From Pirellulaceae bacterium (GTDB taxonomy: Bacteria; Planctomycetota; Planctomycetia; Pirellulales; Pirellulaceae): a DNA stretch of 34,466 bases. Below are positions 24,822 through 33,609 of this stretch, piece after piece (the first letter of the stretch is position 1; each line of letters starts with the position of its first letter). Below the pieces are notes generated by a model, which was given only the letters and a program-made list of their open reading frames with translations, did not search any database and was not told the DNA's origin. Location: positions 1 through 34,466 of the forward strand of contig JASMLW010000620.1 of assembly GCA_030748485.1 (NCBI GenBank), in the 5' to 3' direction. The position numbers and the translations under genes were made by a program.

Positions 24822-24842
24822 CGGGACGGAAAATTCGTCCCG
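24822..24842 (-). terminator. hairpin just downstream of the Gfo/Idh gene
   Basis: CGGGACG at 24822-24828 pairs perfectly with CGTCCCG at 24836-24842 around a seven-base loop. It begins eight bases beyond the stop of the minus-strand oxidoreductase gene, the right place for transcript termination. There is no downstream T-run, so it may be a weak terminator or only an RNA-end stabiliser. Confidence 0.45.
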
Positions 24843-24849
24843 CCCACCA

Positions 24850-26046
24850 TTACCGGCGAGCCCGATCGTGGCTCATTTGCAGCCAAGCGGCGTCCTGTTG
24901 GCTACTGGCCACGCACTGCTGGATAAAGTGCATTCCGTCAACGCCGTCGTGGACGTTCGGGTAGACCGTGTCGCGACGTTCCACGGCCTGCCCGCTGGCG
25001 CGGAGCACGATGGCGTCGTAAGCGGAGCGATAGACGTTGGCGAACGCTTCGAAGAAGGCCTCGGGGTGTCCGCTGGGAAGACGGCAAGCGGCCCGCCCCG
25101 ACTCGTTCATGAACGGCGCGTTGGGGTCCCGGGTGTAGATCTTGTGGGGTTCGCCATTGCAGCGGACGATCATCTGGTTTGGCTCCTCTTGTCGCCATTG
25201 CAAGGCGCCTTTGGTGCCATCGATTTCGATGAACAGATCGTTCTCACGGCCGTGGCTGATTTGCGAGGCGGTTACGGTGCCCAAGGCGCCGTTTTGATAA
25301 CGAATGACCGCCGTGCCGTAATCGTCCAATTCGCGGCCCGCTTCGAATGTCTTGAGATGGCAACTGACCGCATCGGGCAACAGCCCGGTCATGTATCGGC
25401 CCAAGTTGTAGGCGTGTGTTGCGATGTCTCCGAAGCACCCGGCGGCTCCACTGCGGCTGGGATCCGTTCGCCAGGCGGCCTGCTTCTGATCATCAGATTC
25501 CAGGCGAGTCCGCAGCCAACCTTGGATGTAGCAGGCGCGGATCGCTTGGATCTCGCCCAACTCGCCGTTGAGAATCATCTCGCGGGCCTGCCGCACCAAC
25601 GGGTATCCGGTGTAGTTGTGAGTCAGCGCGAAGACGACGGGTGAATCGTCGACCGCGGCGGCGAGTGTTTCGGCTTGCTCGAGGTCAAAAGTCATCGGCT
25701 TGTCGCAAATGACGTTGAAGCCGGCGTCGACGGCCGCTTTCGCGATTTCGAAATGCGTGTGATTGGGTGTGGCCACGGAGACGAAATCGATCCGCTCGCC
25801 CTCGGGCAATTGGGCCTCTTTCTCCAGCATCTCTCGATACGAACCGTAGGCGCGATTGTCGGCGATATCGTAGTCCGGGGCGGACGCTTTGGCCCGCTCG
25901 GGATTGGAAGAGAGAGCGCCGGCGACCAAGGCGGCCCGGTTGTCCAATACGGCGGCCGTGGCGTGGACACGACCGATGAAGGAGCCCTGCCCTCCGCCAA
26001 CCAAGGCCATGTTCAACTTGCGATTGAGTGGTTCGTTCGTCCCCAT
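24850..26046 (-). CDS. Gfo/Idh/MocA family oxidoreductase
   Basis: This 398-residue NAD(P)-dependent sugar or sugar-derivative dehydrogenase is of the glucose-fructose oxidoreductase type. The N-terminal Rossmann domain has MALVGGGQGSFIGRVH (about 13-28), FVSVATPNHTHFEIA and ICDKPMT (the EKP-like motif with the catalytic lysine, about 113-118). The C-terminal alpha/beta domain includes YTGYPLVRQAR, CFGDIATHAYNLGRY (catalytic His region) and a hydrophobic beta sheet. Unlike many planctomycete relatives it lacks a Tat signal, so it should act in the cytoplasm. Substrate cannot be read from sequence. The start is ATG at 26046. The gene is divergent from the next one, with a 322-base gap between. 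Confidence 0.93.
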   Translation of the reverse strand: MGTNEPLNRKLNMALVGGGQGSFIGRVHATAAVLDNRAALVAGALSSNPERAKASAPDYDIADNRAYGSYREMLEKEAQLPEGERIDFVSVATPNHTHFEIAKAAVDAGFNVICDKPMTFDLEQAETLAAAVDDSPVVFALTHNYTGYPLVRQAREMILNGELGEIQAIRACYIQGWLRTRLESDDQKQAAWRTDPSRSGAAGCFGDIATHAYNLGRYMTGLLPDAVSCHLKTFEAGRELDDYGTAVIRYQNGALGTVTASQISHGRENDLFIEIDGTKGALQWRQEEPNQMIVRCNGEPHKIYTRDPNAPFMNESGRAACRLPSGHPEAFFEAFANVYRSAYDAIVLRASGQAVERRDTVYPNVHDGVDGMHFIQQCVASSQQDAAWLQMSHDRARR

Positions 26047-26368
26047 GAATAGCTCCGATGGCGATGTGCTGTTGAGTTGGGCTTGGATGGCTGTCGCTTG
26101 AGAGCTTCAAAAATAGCAAATCGCCAGTCCATCGCAACGGAGCGCCCACGACCTCCGTTCCGGTTAGGGAAACCAGGAAACTGCGGAGATCGGCAAGGGA
26201 TTTGCCGATCAAAACCGCCATTTTCAGCGCGTCAACTTTTGTTGCCCGACAACGCAGAGAAGCCTAAAATGGCTGTTTAGACATTGCCAATCCTCGTCCC
26301 TTCCGCGCCGCCGCGAAGAAACAATCCCGGTGGTGGGCACGTGGGAACAATCAAAAAAGGACAATCTC
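26047..26368. other. 322-base divergent intergenic region
   Basis: This region between two divergent starts should hold both promoters. A good sigma-70-like promoter is visible on the plus strand (26242-26270, described separately). On the minus strand I see no clear pair of boxes. No gene is supported here. Confidence 0.5.
26242..26270 (+). promoter_or_regulatory. sigma-70-like promoter for the gene at 26369
   Basis: TTGCCC (26242-26247) and TAAAAT (26265-26270) are 17 bases apart, the optimal spacing. The -10 box differs from consensus at one position and the -35 box at two. Transcription would start near 26277, leaving a leader of about 90 bases. Planctomycete promoters are poorly characterised, so this is a sequence-based guess. 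Confidence 0.4.
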
Positions 26369-26932
26369 ATGTCGCGATGGCTTAACAAACAATCACCTCT
26401 CGCCACCCTGGTGCTCGGCCTTTGCGCCGGCCTCCTTGTCGCCGGAGGCGCCGTCGTGGGATCGATCTTCTCGCGGCAAGAGATGTCGCTGACTCTGCCG
26501 CCTTCCGCGCTCAACGCGACGGCGACCCACGGGGCGGACACCTTCGCGATCGCGACGGGCCCCATCGCGGACGGCGTCGAGGGCATCTTCTTCCTCGACT
26601 TCCTGACCGGCGAGCTTTCCTGCTGGGTGCTCAATCCGCGATCTGGTAAACTGGGAGGTCACTTCAAACAGAACGTCGTGAACGACTTGAGTGTCGAGCG
26701 CGGCAAGAAGCCCTCATATCTAATGGTGACCGGTCAAGCTAGTTTTCGCTCGACAGGCGGCGGTTACCGGCCGGCGGAATCGGTCGTCTACGTGTTGGAC
26801 GCCAATACGGGACGATTCGCCGCCTACAGTCTGCCCTGGAACCGCCAAGCAGCCGCCTCCGGCGCGGCTCAACTGGCTCCCATGGTCAACATCGGCAAAG
26901 GTTCGGCTCGCAACCTGGAGATTCGCGAATAA
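26369..26932 (+). CDS. hypothetical membrane-anchored protein
   Basis: This 187-residue protein has one N-terminal membrane segment (about 10-34) and an extracytoplasmic domain of about 150 residues. The domain shows two similar strand sets ending in GIFFLDFLTGELSCWVLN and SVVYVLDANTGRFAAYSLPW, which look like two beta-propeller-blade-like repeats, too few for a full propeller. I do not recognise a family; no catalytic motif is seen. The ATG at 26369 follows an AAGGAC site; the frame stays open to 26330. It stands alone between a promoter-like sequence and a strong terminator, so it is probably a single-gene transcript. Confidence 0.68.
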   Translation: MSRWLNKQSPLATLVLGLCAGLLVAGGAVVGSIFSRQEMSLTLPPSALNATATHGADTFAIATGPIADGVEGIFFLDFLTGELSCWVLNPRSGKLGGHFKQNVVNDLSVERGKKPSYLMVTGQASFRSTGGGYRPAESVVYVLDANTGRFAAYSLPWNRQAAASGAAQLAPMVNIGKGSARNLEIRE

Positions 26933-26974
26933 CACGTCGCGAGAATCCTCCCCGCGAAACTCAATTGTGATTTC

Positions 26975-27004
26975 AAGCCTCGCCAGGTTTTGGCGAGGCT
27001 TTTT
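26975..27004 (+). terminator. rho-independent terminator
   Basis: AAGCCTCGCC (26975-26984) pairs perfectly with GGCGAGGCTT (26992-27001) around a seven-base loop and runs into a T-tract ending at 27004. It lies 43 bases after the stop of the preceding gene. This is the clearest intrinsic terminator in the window. Confidence 0.85.
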
Positions 27005-27107
27005 CATTGCCGCCCGCACCACACCTACTCACCGGCTCGGCGAACTCTAAAATCAGGAGGTCGCACGAGAGCGGCGAAATCGTCAGGCGCCCGGTGAGCT
27101 GAGTCGC

Positions 27108-27308
27108 ATGCAGGTCCATTTGAACGGCCAGTCGGAATCGATCGAGGAAGCCGAGTCGCTCGCCGACTTGCTCGCCCGCCTCAATCTGGCGGACGCTCCA
27201 ATCGCGGTTGAAGTCAATATGGAGCTGATACCGCGCGAGGATCATGCGCAGCACATCTTGCGGGACGGCGACGAGTTGGAGGTTGTCAAATTCGTGGGAG
27301 GAGGATGA
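27108..27308 (+). CDS. thiS: sulfur carrier protein ThiS
   Basis: This 66-residue ubiquitin-fold protein carries sulfur as a C-terminal thiocarboxylate for making the thiazole ring of thiamine. The features are typical: [12 protein letters not shown] at the front, [11 protein letters not shown] in the helix, [12 protein letters not shown] in the middle, [14 protein letters not shown] at the end, with the required Gly-Gly C-terminus. The start is ATG at 27108. The stop overlaps the ATG of thiG by four bases (ATGA), so the two are translated together. Upstream there is no match to the TPP riboswitch pattern, so regulation is not evident. Confidence 0.95.
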   Translation: MQVHLNGQSESIEEAESLADLLARLNLADAPIAVEVNMELIPREDHAQHILRDGDELEVVKFVGGG

Positions 27309-28162
27309 TCGTGGCAACGGATGCAAACGCGGACGTGACCGAATTTGACGCGGCGTGGCGATTGGGCAGCCACACCTTGGCCAGCCGGCTGATCGTCGGT
27401 ACGGGCAAGTACGATGACCTCGAGCAAATGCGCGAGTCGATCGAAGTGTCGGCGGCCGACTGCGTCACAGTCGCCGTGCGGCGGGAGCGACTCTACGACG
27501 GTCAAGGCAACAACATCCTCGACTACCTCGACCTCGAACGCTGTCTGCTGCTGCCCAACACGGCCGGTTGCTACAACGTCCAGGACGCTGTTCGCACAGC
27601 CAAGATGGCTCGCGAGATTCTTCGCAACTTGGGCAACGCCGGAGCCAATTGGGTCAAACTCGAGGTGCTCGGCGACAGCAAGACCTTGCTGCCCGATCCA
27701 GTGGCGACGGTCGCCGCGACCGAGCAACTTGTCGATCTCGGATTCGAAGTGCTCTGCTACACGACCGACGATCCCGTCACGGCCCGTCGACTCAAGCAAG
27801 CCGGGGCCACGGCCGTGATGCCCGCCGGCAGTCCCATCGGATCCGGCCAGGGAATTTTGAATCCCAACAACATCAAGATCTGCATGGAGTACTTGAAGGA
27901 CGACGATCCGGATTACCCGGTTATCGTCGACGCCGGCGTCGGCACGGCCAGCGATGTCGCGGTGGCGATGGAGTTGGGTGTCGACGGCGTGCTCTTGAAC
28001 ACGGCGATCGCCCACGCCCGTCACCCGATCGGAATGGCCCGCGCGATGCGCGGAGCCGTCGAAGCCGGGCGGCTCGCTTACCTCTCCGGACGCATTCCCA
28101 AACGGCTCTACGCGACCGCCAGCAGCCCCACCGATGGCGTCATCTCGACGCGACCTTGGTAG
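27305..28162 (+). CDS. thiG: thiazole synthase ThiG
   Basis: This 285-residue TIM-barrel enzyme joins 1-deoxy-D-xylulose 5-phosphate, dehydroglycine and the ThiS thiocarboxylate to form the thiazole phosphate of thiamine. Lys118 in [10 protein letters not shown] is the Schiff-base lysine. Other family signatures are [42 protein letters not shown] and [11 protein letters not shown]. The length is a little above the usual 255-270 because of about 20 extra N-terminal residues. The ATG at 27305 overlaps the thiS stop. No other thiamine gene is in the window. This is a confident call. Confidence 0.97.
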   Translation: MIVATDANADVTEFDAAWRLGSHTLASRLIVGTGKYDDLEQMRESIEVSAADCVTVAVRRERLYDGQGNNILDYLDLERCLLLPNTAGCYNVQDAVRTAKMAREILRNLGNAGANWVKLEVLGDSKTLLPDPVATVAATEQLVDLGFEVLCYTTDDPVTARRLKQAGATAVMPAGSPIGSGQGILNPNNIKICMEYLKDDDPDYPVIVDAGVGTASDVAVAMELGVDGVLLNTAIAHARHPIGMARAMRGAVEAGRLAYLSGRIPKRLYATASSPTDGVISTRPW

Positions 28163-28224
28163 CAGGGCGTCGGGTAGCAGGGTACCGTAGCAGGTGGAAC
28201 AAGACTCGCTCTCGAGCATCACAG

Positions 28225-30279
28225 CTATTGCATCTGCTGCATCTGTTGCATCTGCGCCTCGCGGACTTGGTCCATCACCTCAGACATTGACGCGCCGACA
28301 ATCGCGACCCCGGCGCCGACGATCCCCGCGCAGACACAGCACGTCAGGAAATAGGTCAGGAAGACCGCTCCAAATGAACGGCCGACGCCAATACCGTGAG
28401 CCCGGTCGAATCCAATTCCGAGCAGGACGAAGTGCCAAAAGAAACCGGCTAGTCCGACAAGTTGCGCGACGATCGGTATCGGCGGAATGACTGCCAGCGC
28501 GGGTTGCATTGAGCCAGAGACATAACAGACGACACGCAGCGTTCGCTCAAAATCTCCCTTAGCTCCAAACGCCATCAACATGACATGAAGCATGGCTGAA
28601 AGAATCATGACGCCAACGATCCAAGCCACAAACCCAAAGATCAGTCTAATACCGACGCCAACGATCATCGACACAAACGCGCCGCCGGCTTGCGCAATGT
28701 CTCCACCTCCCAACAACAACAACGGCACGACGAGCACAAGACTCCAAACAGTCCCGATCACTGCGGAGATCCCGAAACCGGTGAGTCCGTAGCCGATTGG
28801 GCCACCCATTCCGCCGCTAAGCCGCATTGCCGAGAACGCTTCCATCGGATTGAAAAGCACAGCGGTCAGCGTCGCTAGAAAACCTTCGCCTCGCTCCCAG
28901 GGCAAACCGGACCGGCTGCCCATGCTGCGTTTCTTTGTGGGCTTTGGCGCGGCGGCGGGAAGGGGAGCCGGCGACAAAGTCGACCCGCCGGCAGCCGGCG
29001 TGTCGCCCCAGATATCGTCGCCGCCCTGACCGGATCCGCCGAGCGGCGTGAGATCGCCCGATCCGCCAAGTGGCGTGAGACCGCCCGATCCGCCGAGTGG
29101 CGTGAGCCCATCAGATTCTCCGAGCGGCGTGAGTCCGTCGTCCGTTCCCAGCGGCGTGAGACCTCCGCCGCCCAGCGGAGTCAAGCCGCCTCCACCGCCA
29201 CCGCCCAGAGGCGTGAGTCCCGACTCCGATCCGCTGTCGCCTAATGGTGTCAGACCGGGCGACGGACCCAAAGGTGTCAGTCCGGAACCAGGTGATTCGC
29301 TGGGTGGAGCCAGCCCCATCTCTTGGTCGCCGCCGAGCGGTGCGAGTCCTCCGGCTAAACCTCCAGCGGCCGCGCTACTGCTCGGCTGCGGAATTTCGAA
29401 GATCTGCGAGCACTTGGGGCACTTTCCCTTCTTGCCGGCGGACGATGCGGGCGAACGAACTTCGTGAGAGCAGCCCGGGCAAGCAAAGACGATCGCGCCA
29501 CCCGCTGGAGCGGCCGGCGCGGGCAGCGGAGCCTCGGTCGCCAGCGGTTGCGACTTGTCGGGGATCTTTACGACCAACTGGCAGTGCGGACACTTGCCTT
29601 TCTTGCCGGCGGTCGATGCGGGAGAACGCACCGTGCCGCGACAACTGGGACAAGGGAATTCGATCGGGCTTGCTGAACTGGCCTCCTGGACAACGTTCGA
29701 CTTGAGGGGAATCTGCACGACCGATCCGCAGTGCGGGCACTTCCCTTTCTTGCCGGCGGCCGAGCCGGGCGTCTTGACGACCTTTGCGCACGAGCCGCAA
29801 TGGAACTCGATCTTGTTCGGCTTGGAGGCGACCGATGATTCTTTCAGCGGGGCGCTGGTTGAGGTGAGCGGAATCTGCACCACCGCTGTGCAGTGCGGGC
29901 ACTTTCCCTTCTTGCCAGCGGCGGCGGCCGGCGTCTTCACGGTTGAGCCGCAGTGCTCGCAGGCAAATTCAATCTGGCCGCCCGCCGCGGCCGGAGCCGG
30001 CTTCGCAGCGGCCGACGTCTTGGGGATTTGGACGACCGCCTGGCAGTGCGGGCACTTGCCCTTCTTGCCCGCGGCGGAGGCCGGAGTCTTCACCGACTGG
30101 CCGCACTCTCGGCAAGGAAACTCAATCGTCTTAGAACTCGACGCCGGTGAAGGCGCAGAAGAAGCGGACGGAATCTGAACCACCGCCTGGCAGTGCGGGC
30201 ACTTGCCCTTCTTACCCGCGGCGGTGTCTGGAGTGCGCACCGTCTTCGCACACTGGGCGCATTGAAATTCGATCGGCAA
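28225..30279 (-). CDS. six-zinc-ribbon, LTPLG-repeat, Yip1-like membrane protein
   Basis: This 684-residue protein is built from three parts. First come six zinc ribbons of about 35 residues (at about 3-37, 52-86, 103-137, 157-191, 206-240 and 263-297), each reading IxFxCxxC...AGKKGKCPxC...IP. Second is a low-complexity stretch (311-415) with nine LTPLG units and one LAPLG. Third is a membrane domain (about 465-665, five or so segments) like the Yip1/YIF family, ending in a short MQQMQQMQ tail. The start is TTG at 30279 with an AGGAG site seven bases upstream, and the first ribbon then begins immediately; an in-frame extension to 30447 lacks these. The ribbons may bind nucleic acid or protein from the cytoplasmic side. 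Function is unknown. Confidence 0.85.
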   Translation of the reverse strand: MPIEFQCAQCAKTVRTPDTAAGKKGKCPHCQAVVQIPSASSAPSPASSSKTIEFPCRECGQSVKTPASAAGKKGKCPHCQAVVQIPKTSAAAKPAPAAAGGQIEFACEHCGSTVKTPAAAAGKKGKCPHCTAVVQIPLTSTSAPLKESSVASKPNKIEFHCGSCAKVVKTPGSAAGKKGKCPHCGSVVQIPLKSNVVQEASSASPIEFPCPSCRGTVRSPASTAGKKGKCPHCQLVVKIPDKSQPLATEAPLPAPAAPAGGAIVFACPGCSHEVRSPASSAGKKGKCPKCSQIFEIPQPSSSAAAGGLAGGLAPLGGDQEMGLAPPSESPGSGLTPLGPSPGLTPLGDSGSESGLTPLGGGGGGGLTPLGGGGLTPLGTDDGLTPLGESDGLTPLGGSGGLTPLGGSGDLTPLGGSGQGGDDIWGDTPAAGGSTLSPAPLPAAAPKPTKKRSMGSRSGLPWERGEGFLATLTAVLFNPMEAFSAMRLSGGMGGPIGYGLTGFGISAVIGTVWSLVLVVPLLLLGGGDIAQAGGAFVSMIVGVGIRLIFGFVAWIVGVMILSAMLHVMLMAFGAKGDFERTLRVVCYVSGSMQPALAVIPPIPIVAQLVGLAGFFWHFVLLGIGFDRAHGIGVGRSFGAVFLTYFLTCCVCAGIVGAGVAIVGASMSEVMDQVREAQMQQMQQMQ

Positions 30280-30466
30280 TGTCGTTCTCCTGACCGAGCC
30301 GCACCCCGAGTACGGCGAATCGCAATCCCCAGTCGCGTCCTTTAGATTTCCAGAATACCAAGCAACTCGGCGCGGGTGAACACATCTTCCGGAACAAAGA
30401 ATCGAAAACGTTGTCGTGGAATCGGGCGCCCTCGCGATGACCGACATCGACTGCTATGGTTGCGGG

Positions 30467-32491
30467 ATGCCGTTGACTCACCACGACATACTGGCTGCGG
30501 GAGGTCGCATCGAGGCTCGACTGCCGCACTACGAGGAGCGTCCTCAACAACTGCTGATGGCCGATGCGGTGGCGGAGAACATCAGCGAGGGTGGCGTGCT
30601 GCTGGCCGAGGCGGGGACGGGCGTGGGGAAGAGTTTCGCCTACCTCGCGCCGGCGATTCTGGCGGCGACCGAGCCCTCAAAGAGCGACGAGCCGCGGCGT
30701 CGCATCGTCGTCTCGACTCACACCATCAGCCTCCAAGAGCAGCTGATGCGGAAGGACCTGCCGTTGCTCAACAGCGTCATTCCCCGCGAGTTCTCAGCCG
30801 TGCTGGTCAAGGGACGCGGCAATTATCTGAGCTTGCGGCGGCTGGACAAGGCGGTGCAACGCACCAGCACGCTGTTCGACGTGGAGGAGGATTTCGAACA
30901 CCTGGACGCGCTTCGGCATTGGTCGAAACGCACGCGCGATGGATCGCTCAGCGACTTTCCATTTCGCCCCCGCGCGCGCGTTTGGGACGAGGTGGTGAGC
31001 GATGGGGGGAATTGCCTGGGCCGCAAATGTGAAACGCACGGCGAGTGCTTTTACTACATGGCTCGTCGGCGAACCCGAAACGCGCAGATACTGATCGTGA
31101 ACCACGCGCTGTTCTTTGCGGATCTGGCGCTGCGCCGCATGAATGTCAGCATCTTGCCCGATTACGACGTGGCCATCTTCGACGAGGCCCACACGCTCGA
31201 GTCCGTCGCCGGTCAACATCTGGGCGCGTCTGTGAGTCTCGGACAGCTGAACTACCTGCTGAACCGCCTCTACAACGATCGCACCAACAAGGGTTTGCTC
31301 CGCACGCACGGTGTTGTTGACGCGGAACGAGAAGTGGACTCCTGTCGAACATTGGCTGATACGTTCTTCAAGAGTATTGGCGAATGGGCGCTGAGCGACC
31401 GGGGAGGCAACGGCAGGATCCGCGAACCGGGCGTGTTCGACGATCGGCTGACGGCGTCGTTGGTGAAAATCGCCGGCCTGATCAAGCAGTTCGCCAACGG
31501 CTTGAGCGATGAGTCGGAACAGTTGGACCTGCAGGCGGCGGAAACCAAACTGATCGTATTCGCCGACAACATCAAGAGCTGGCTCGATCAATCGATCGCC
31601 GATTCGGTCTATTGGGTGAACGCCAGCCGGACGGAGCGGATGTTCCGGGTCGCGCTCGTCTCAGCTCCACTCGACGTGGGGCCGACGCTGCGAAAGGAAC
31701 TGTTCGGCAAGACGCGATCGGTGATTCTGACCAGCGCGACAATGGCGGTGGGCGGCGATCGGCCGTTCGACTTCATGCAGTCGCGCATTGGGCTGACCGA
31801 GTCGCAGACGGTGCAGCTTGGCAGCCCATTCAACTTTCGCGAACAGGTGACTCTCGTCGCCGTGAAGGGCATTGCCGACCCCAATCGCGACCCGAGTGGA
31901 TTTGAGCGCCAGTGTGGGAACATGGTGCGGCGATACGTGGCTCGCACCGATGGCCACGCCTTCGCCTTATTCACCAGTTACGCCATGATGCAACGGGTCG
32001 CCAAGCAGCTCACGCCCTGGTTGCGCGAGCAGAAATTGGCGCTGATTTCACAGGCCGACGGGTTGCCGCGATCGCAGATGATCGAGCGGTTCAAAGCCAA
32101 TCCCCGCGCGCTGCTGCTCGGCGTCGATAGCTTCTGGCAAGGCGTCGACGTACCAGGCGACGCGCTGCAGAACGTGATCATCCTCAAGCTGCCCTTCTCC
32201 GTTCCCGATCAACCGCTGCTCGAAGCTCGTCTGGAGGCGATACGTGAAGCGGGCGGGCGACCATTCACCGATTATCAATTGCCCGAAGCGGTCCTCAAAC
32301 TCCGGCAGGGGTTCGGCCGACTCATCCGCTCGCGGCGAGACCGCGGCTACGTTGTGATTCTCGATCCGCGAATCCACACCAAGCCCTACGGACGCGCATT
32401 TATCAACGCCCTGCCCGAATGCAAATTCGTCATCGATGAATACGACGACGAGTCATCGGAGCACGCGCAAAGCGAACCGTCGTTCGACTAG
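30467..32491 (+). CDS. DinG/XPD-family superfamily 2 helicase
   Basis: This 674-residue ATP-dependent DNA helicase, by homology to DinG, would move 5' to 3' and resolve structured DNA or R-loops. The motifs are in order: HYEERPQQ (Q-like), AEAGTGVGKSFAYL (Walker A), VVSTHTISLQEQL, FDEAHTLE (DEAH box), ILTSATM, GVDSFWQGVDVPG and QGFGRLIRSRRDRG (motif VI). Three cysteines of the iron-sulfur cluster are present as CLGRKC and ETHGEC, matching the DinG spacing. The first, expected in GRGNYLC, is Ser (codon 30830-30832). I chose ATG at 30467 (MPLTHHDILAAGGRI), which fits the usual N-terminus; ATG at 30437 and GTG at 30416 are alternatives. It diverges from the zinc-ribbon gene. Confidence 0.92.
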   Translation: MPLTHHDILAAGGRIEARLPHYEERPQQLLMADAVAENISEGGVLLAEAGTGVGKSFAYLAPAILAATEPSKSDEPRRRIVVSTHTISLQEQLMRKDLPLLNSVIPREFSAVLVKGRGNYLSLRRLDKAVQRTSTLFDVEEDFEHLDALRHWSKRTRDGSLSDFPFRPRARVWDEVVSDGGNCLGRKCETHGECFYYMARRRTRNAQILIVNHALFFADLALRRMNVSILPDYDVAIFDEAHTLESVAGQHLGASVSLGQLNYLLNRLYNDRTNKGLLRTHGVVDAEREVDSCRTLADTFFKSIGEWALSDRGGNGRIREPGVFDDRLTASLVKIAGLIKQFANGLSDESEQLDLQAAETKLIVFADNIKSWLDQSIADSVYWVNASRTERMFRVALVSAPLDVGPTLRKELFGKTRSVILTSATMAVGGDRPFDFMQSRIGLTESQTVQLGSPFNFREQVTLVAVKGIADPNRDPSGFERQCGNMVRRYVARTDGHAFALFTSYAMMQRVAKQLTPWLREQKLALISQADGLPRSQMIERFKANPRALLLGVDSFWQGVDVPGDALQNVIILKLPFSVPDQPLLEARLEAIREAGGRPFTDYQLPEAVLKLRQGFGRLIRSRRDRGYVVILDPRIHTKPYGRAFINALPECKFVIDEYDDESSEHAQSEPSFD

Positions 32492-32535
32492 CCGATCACC
32501 CAAGTCAACGCACAGCCGGTGATGAGACGATCGAA

Positions 32536-33402
32536 TCAGGCGATCTTCGCGATCGCGTCGCGGGCCGCCACCAGACATTGTTTCATGTCGTCGATCGGGT
32601 TGTCCGCGTTCGCTTCGTATTCCAACGACAGCGCGCCGTCGGCGGGGAACTTGATCTTCTTGAGCGCCTTGAAGAGGTTGACCAGGTCGAGATGGCCGGA
32701 GCCGATGATCACGTTGCGGGAACGCTGCTCCATCTTCTCCTCGTCCTTGACATGCAACCCGAACACGCGTGGTCCCAATTCGTGAACGGCCTTGACCGGA
32801 TCCTCTTTGCTGCGGATGAAGTGCCCCGTATCCACGCAGGCGCCGACCAGCGGGTGATGGTCTTTCACCGCTTTCACGACGTCGCTGATCTTGTCGTACA
32901 AGGCGCCGGGACCGTGGTTGTGAATGGCGATGCGAATCTTGAACTCGGCGCACAGTTTGTCGAGGCTATCGAATGAGTCGGGTTGCGGGTTGGCGGAAAT
33001 GTTCTTGATGCCGGCTCGTTTGGCGAACTCGAACACCCGGCGGTTCGCCTCGTGGTTCTTCGTGAATCCGCTGACCCCGTGCGCGCTCGGCGACAACTCG
33101 GCCTTCTTCAACACGGTGTTCATTTCGGCGATCTGTTGATCGCTCGAGTTGAGTGGATAGTGGCCGGGAAAGAACTCGACGTAGTGCAATCCCATTCCCT
33201 GGAGATGGCGAACCGCCTGCACAGCCGAAAACTTTCTCAATGAGTAGCTCTGAGCTCCCATGGGAAAACCGCCGTAGGGGTCGGCGGCAAGGTTCAACTT
33301 GGCCGCTTGAAGGATGGCCGGCGCGTCCCAAAACGTGGCGCCTGCGGCGGCAGCGGCGGACAGCGCCAACATGCGTCGACGTGAAAAGGATGGGTGTGTC
33401 AT
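32536..33402 (-). CDS. Tat-exported sugar phosphate isomerase/epimerase (second copy type)
   Basis: This 288-residue TIM-barrel protein is of the AP endonuclease 2/xylose isomerase-like group. The N-terminus has a twin-arginine signal (SRRRMLALSAAAAAG, residues about 6-20). Family pieces are MGAQSYSLRKF, LHYVEFFPGHYPL, AIHNHGPGALYDK, CVDTGHFIRS, FGLHVKDEE and ALSLEYEANADNP; the His, Asp and Glu residues here should bind a divalent metal. It is not a recent duplicate of the isomerase at 16031, as their sequences differ throughout. I chose ATG at 33402 because it sets the signal at the N-terminus; the frame remains open to 33471. Substrate unknown. Confidence 0.88.
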   Translation of the reverse strand: MTHPSFSRRRMLALSAAAAAGATFWDAPAILQAAKLNLAADPYGGFPMGAQSYSLRKFSAVQAVRHLQGMGLHYVEFFPGHYPLNSSDQQIAEMNTVLKKAELSPSAHGVSGFTKNHEANRRVFEFAKRAGIKNISANPQPDSFDSLDKLCAEFKIRIAIHNHGPGALYDKISDVVKAVKDHHPLVGACVDTGHFIRSKEDPVKAVHELGPRVFGLHVKDEEKMEQRSRNVIIGSGHLDLVNLFKALKKIKFPADGALSLEYEANADNPIDDMKQCLVAARDAIAKIA

Positions 33403-33483
33403 GGAGGATTTCCTGAGGCTAAACCGAATCGGTGGTGTGCTAACCAGAGTGTGTATCCTGGCATTCTGCATTCCCGCGCCGTC

Positions 33484-33511
33484 GATTCCAAGATCCTGAT
33501 TCCAAGATCCT
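33484..33511. repeat. 14-bp tandem duplication
   Basis: GATTCCAAGATCCT occurs twice in a row (33484-33497 and 33498-33511) in the gap between the isomerase start and the TM2-protein gene. It may be a replication-slippage product; no function is evident. Confidence 0.8.
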
Positions 33512-33609
33512 GATGCGGCGAGCGAATACGGTCCCTTGAGAACGTTGCCCGCCGGGCTCTCATCGGCTAACCTGTAATGCAGTGCTAACTACGGACTCTG
33601 AGGTAACTT

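Noticed and set aside
27005-27107. TPP riboswitch upstream of thiS
   Set aside because: The conserved CTGAGA and the downstream ACCTGATCTGG-type core are absent; only a weak GCTGAG was seen. The leader is also short.
27242-28222. 326-codon open frame on the minus strand
   Set aside because: It is antisense to thiS-thiG, which are certain; it has no ribosome site or recognisable domain.
29555-30178. 207-codon open frame on the plus strand with repeated cysteine motifs
   Set aside because: The repeats mirror the zinc-ribbon repeats on the opposite strand. The minus-strand frame has clean CxxC...CPxC ribbons and a good start, so this is its shadow.
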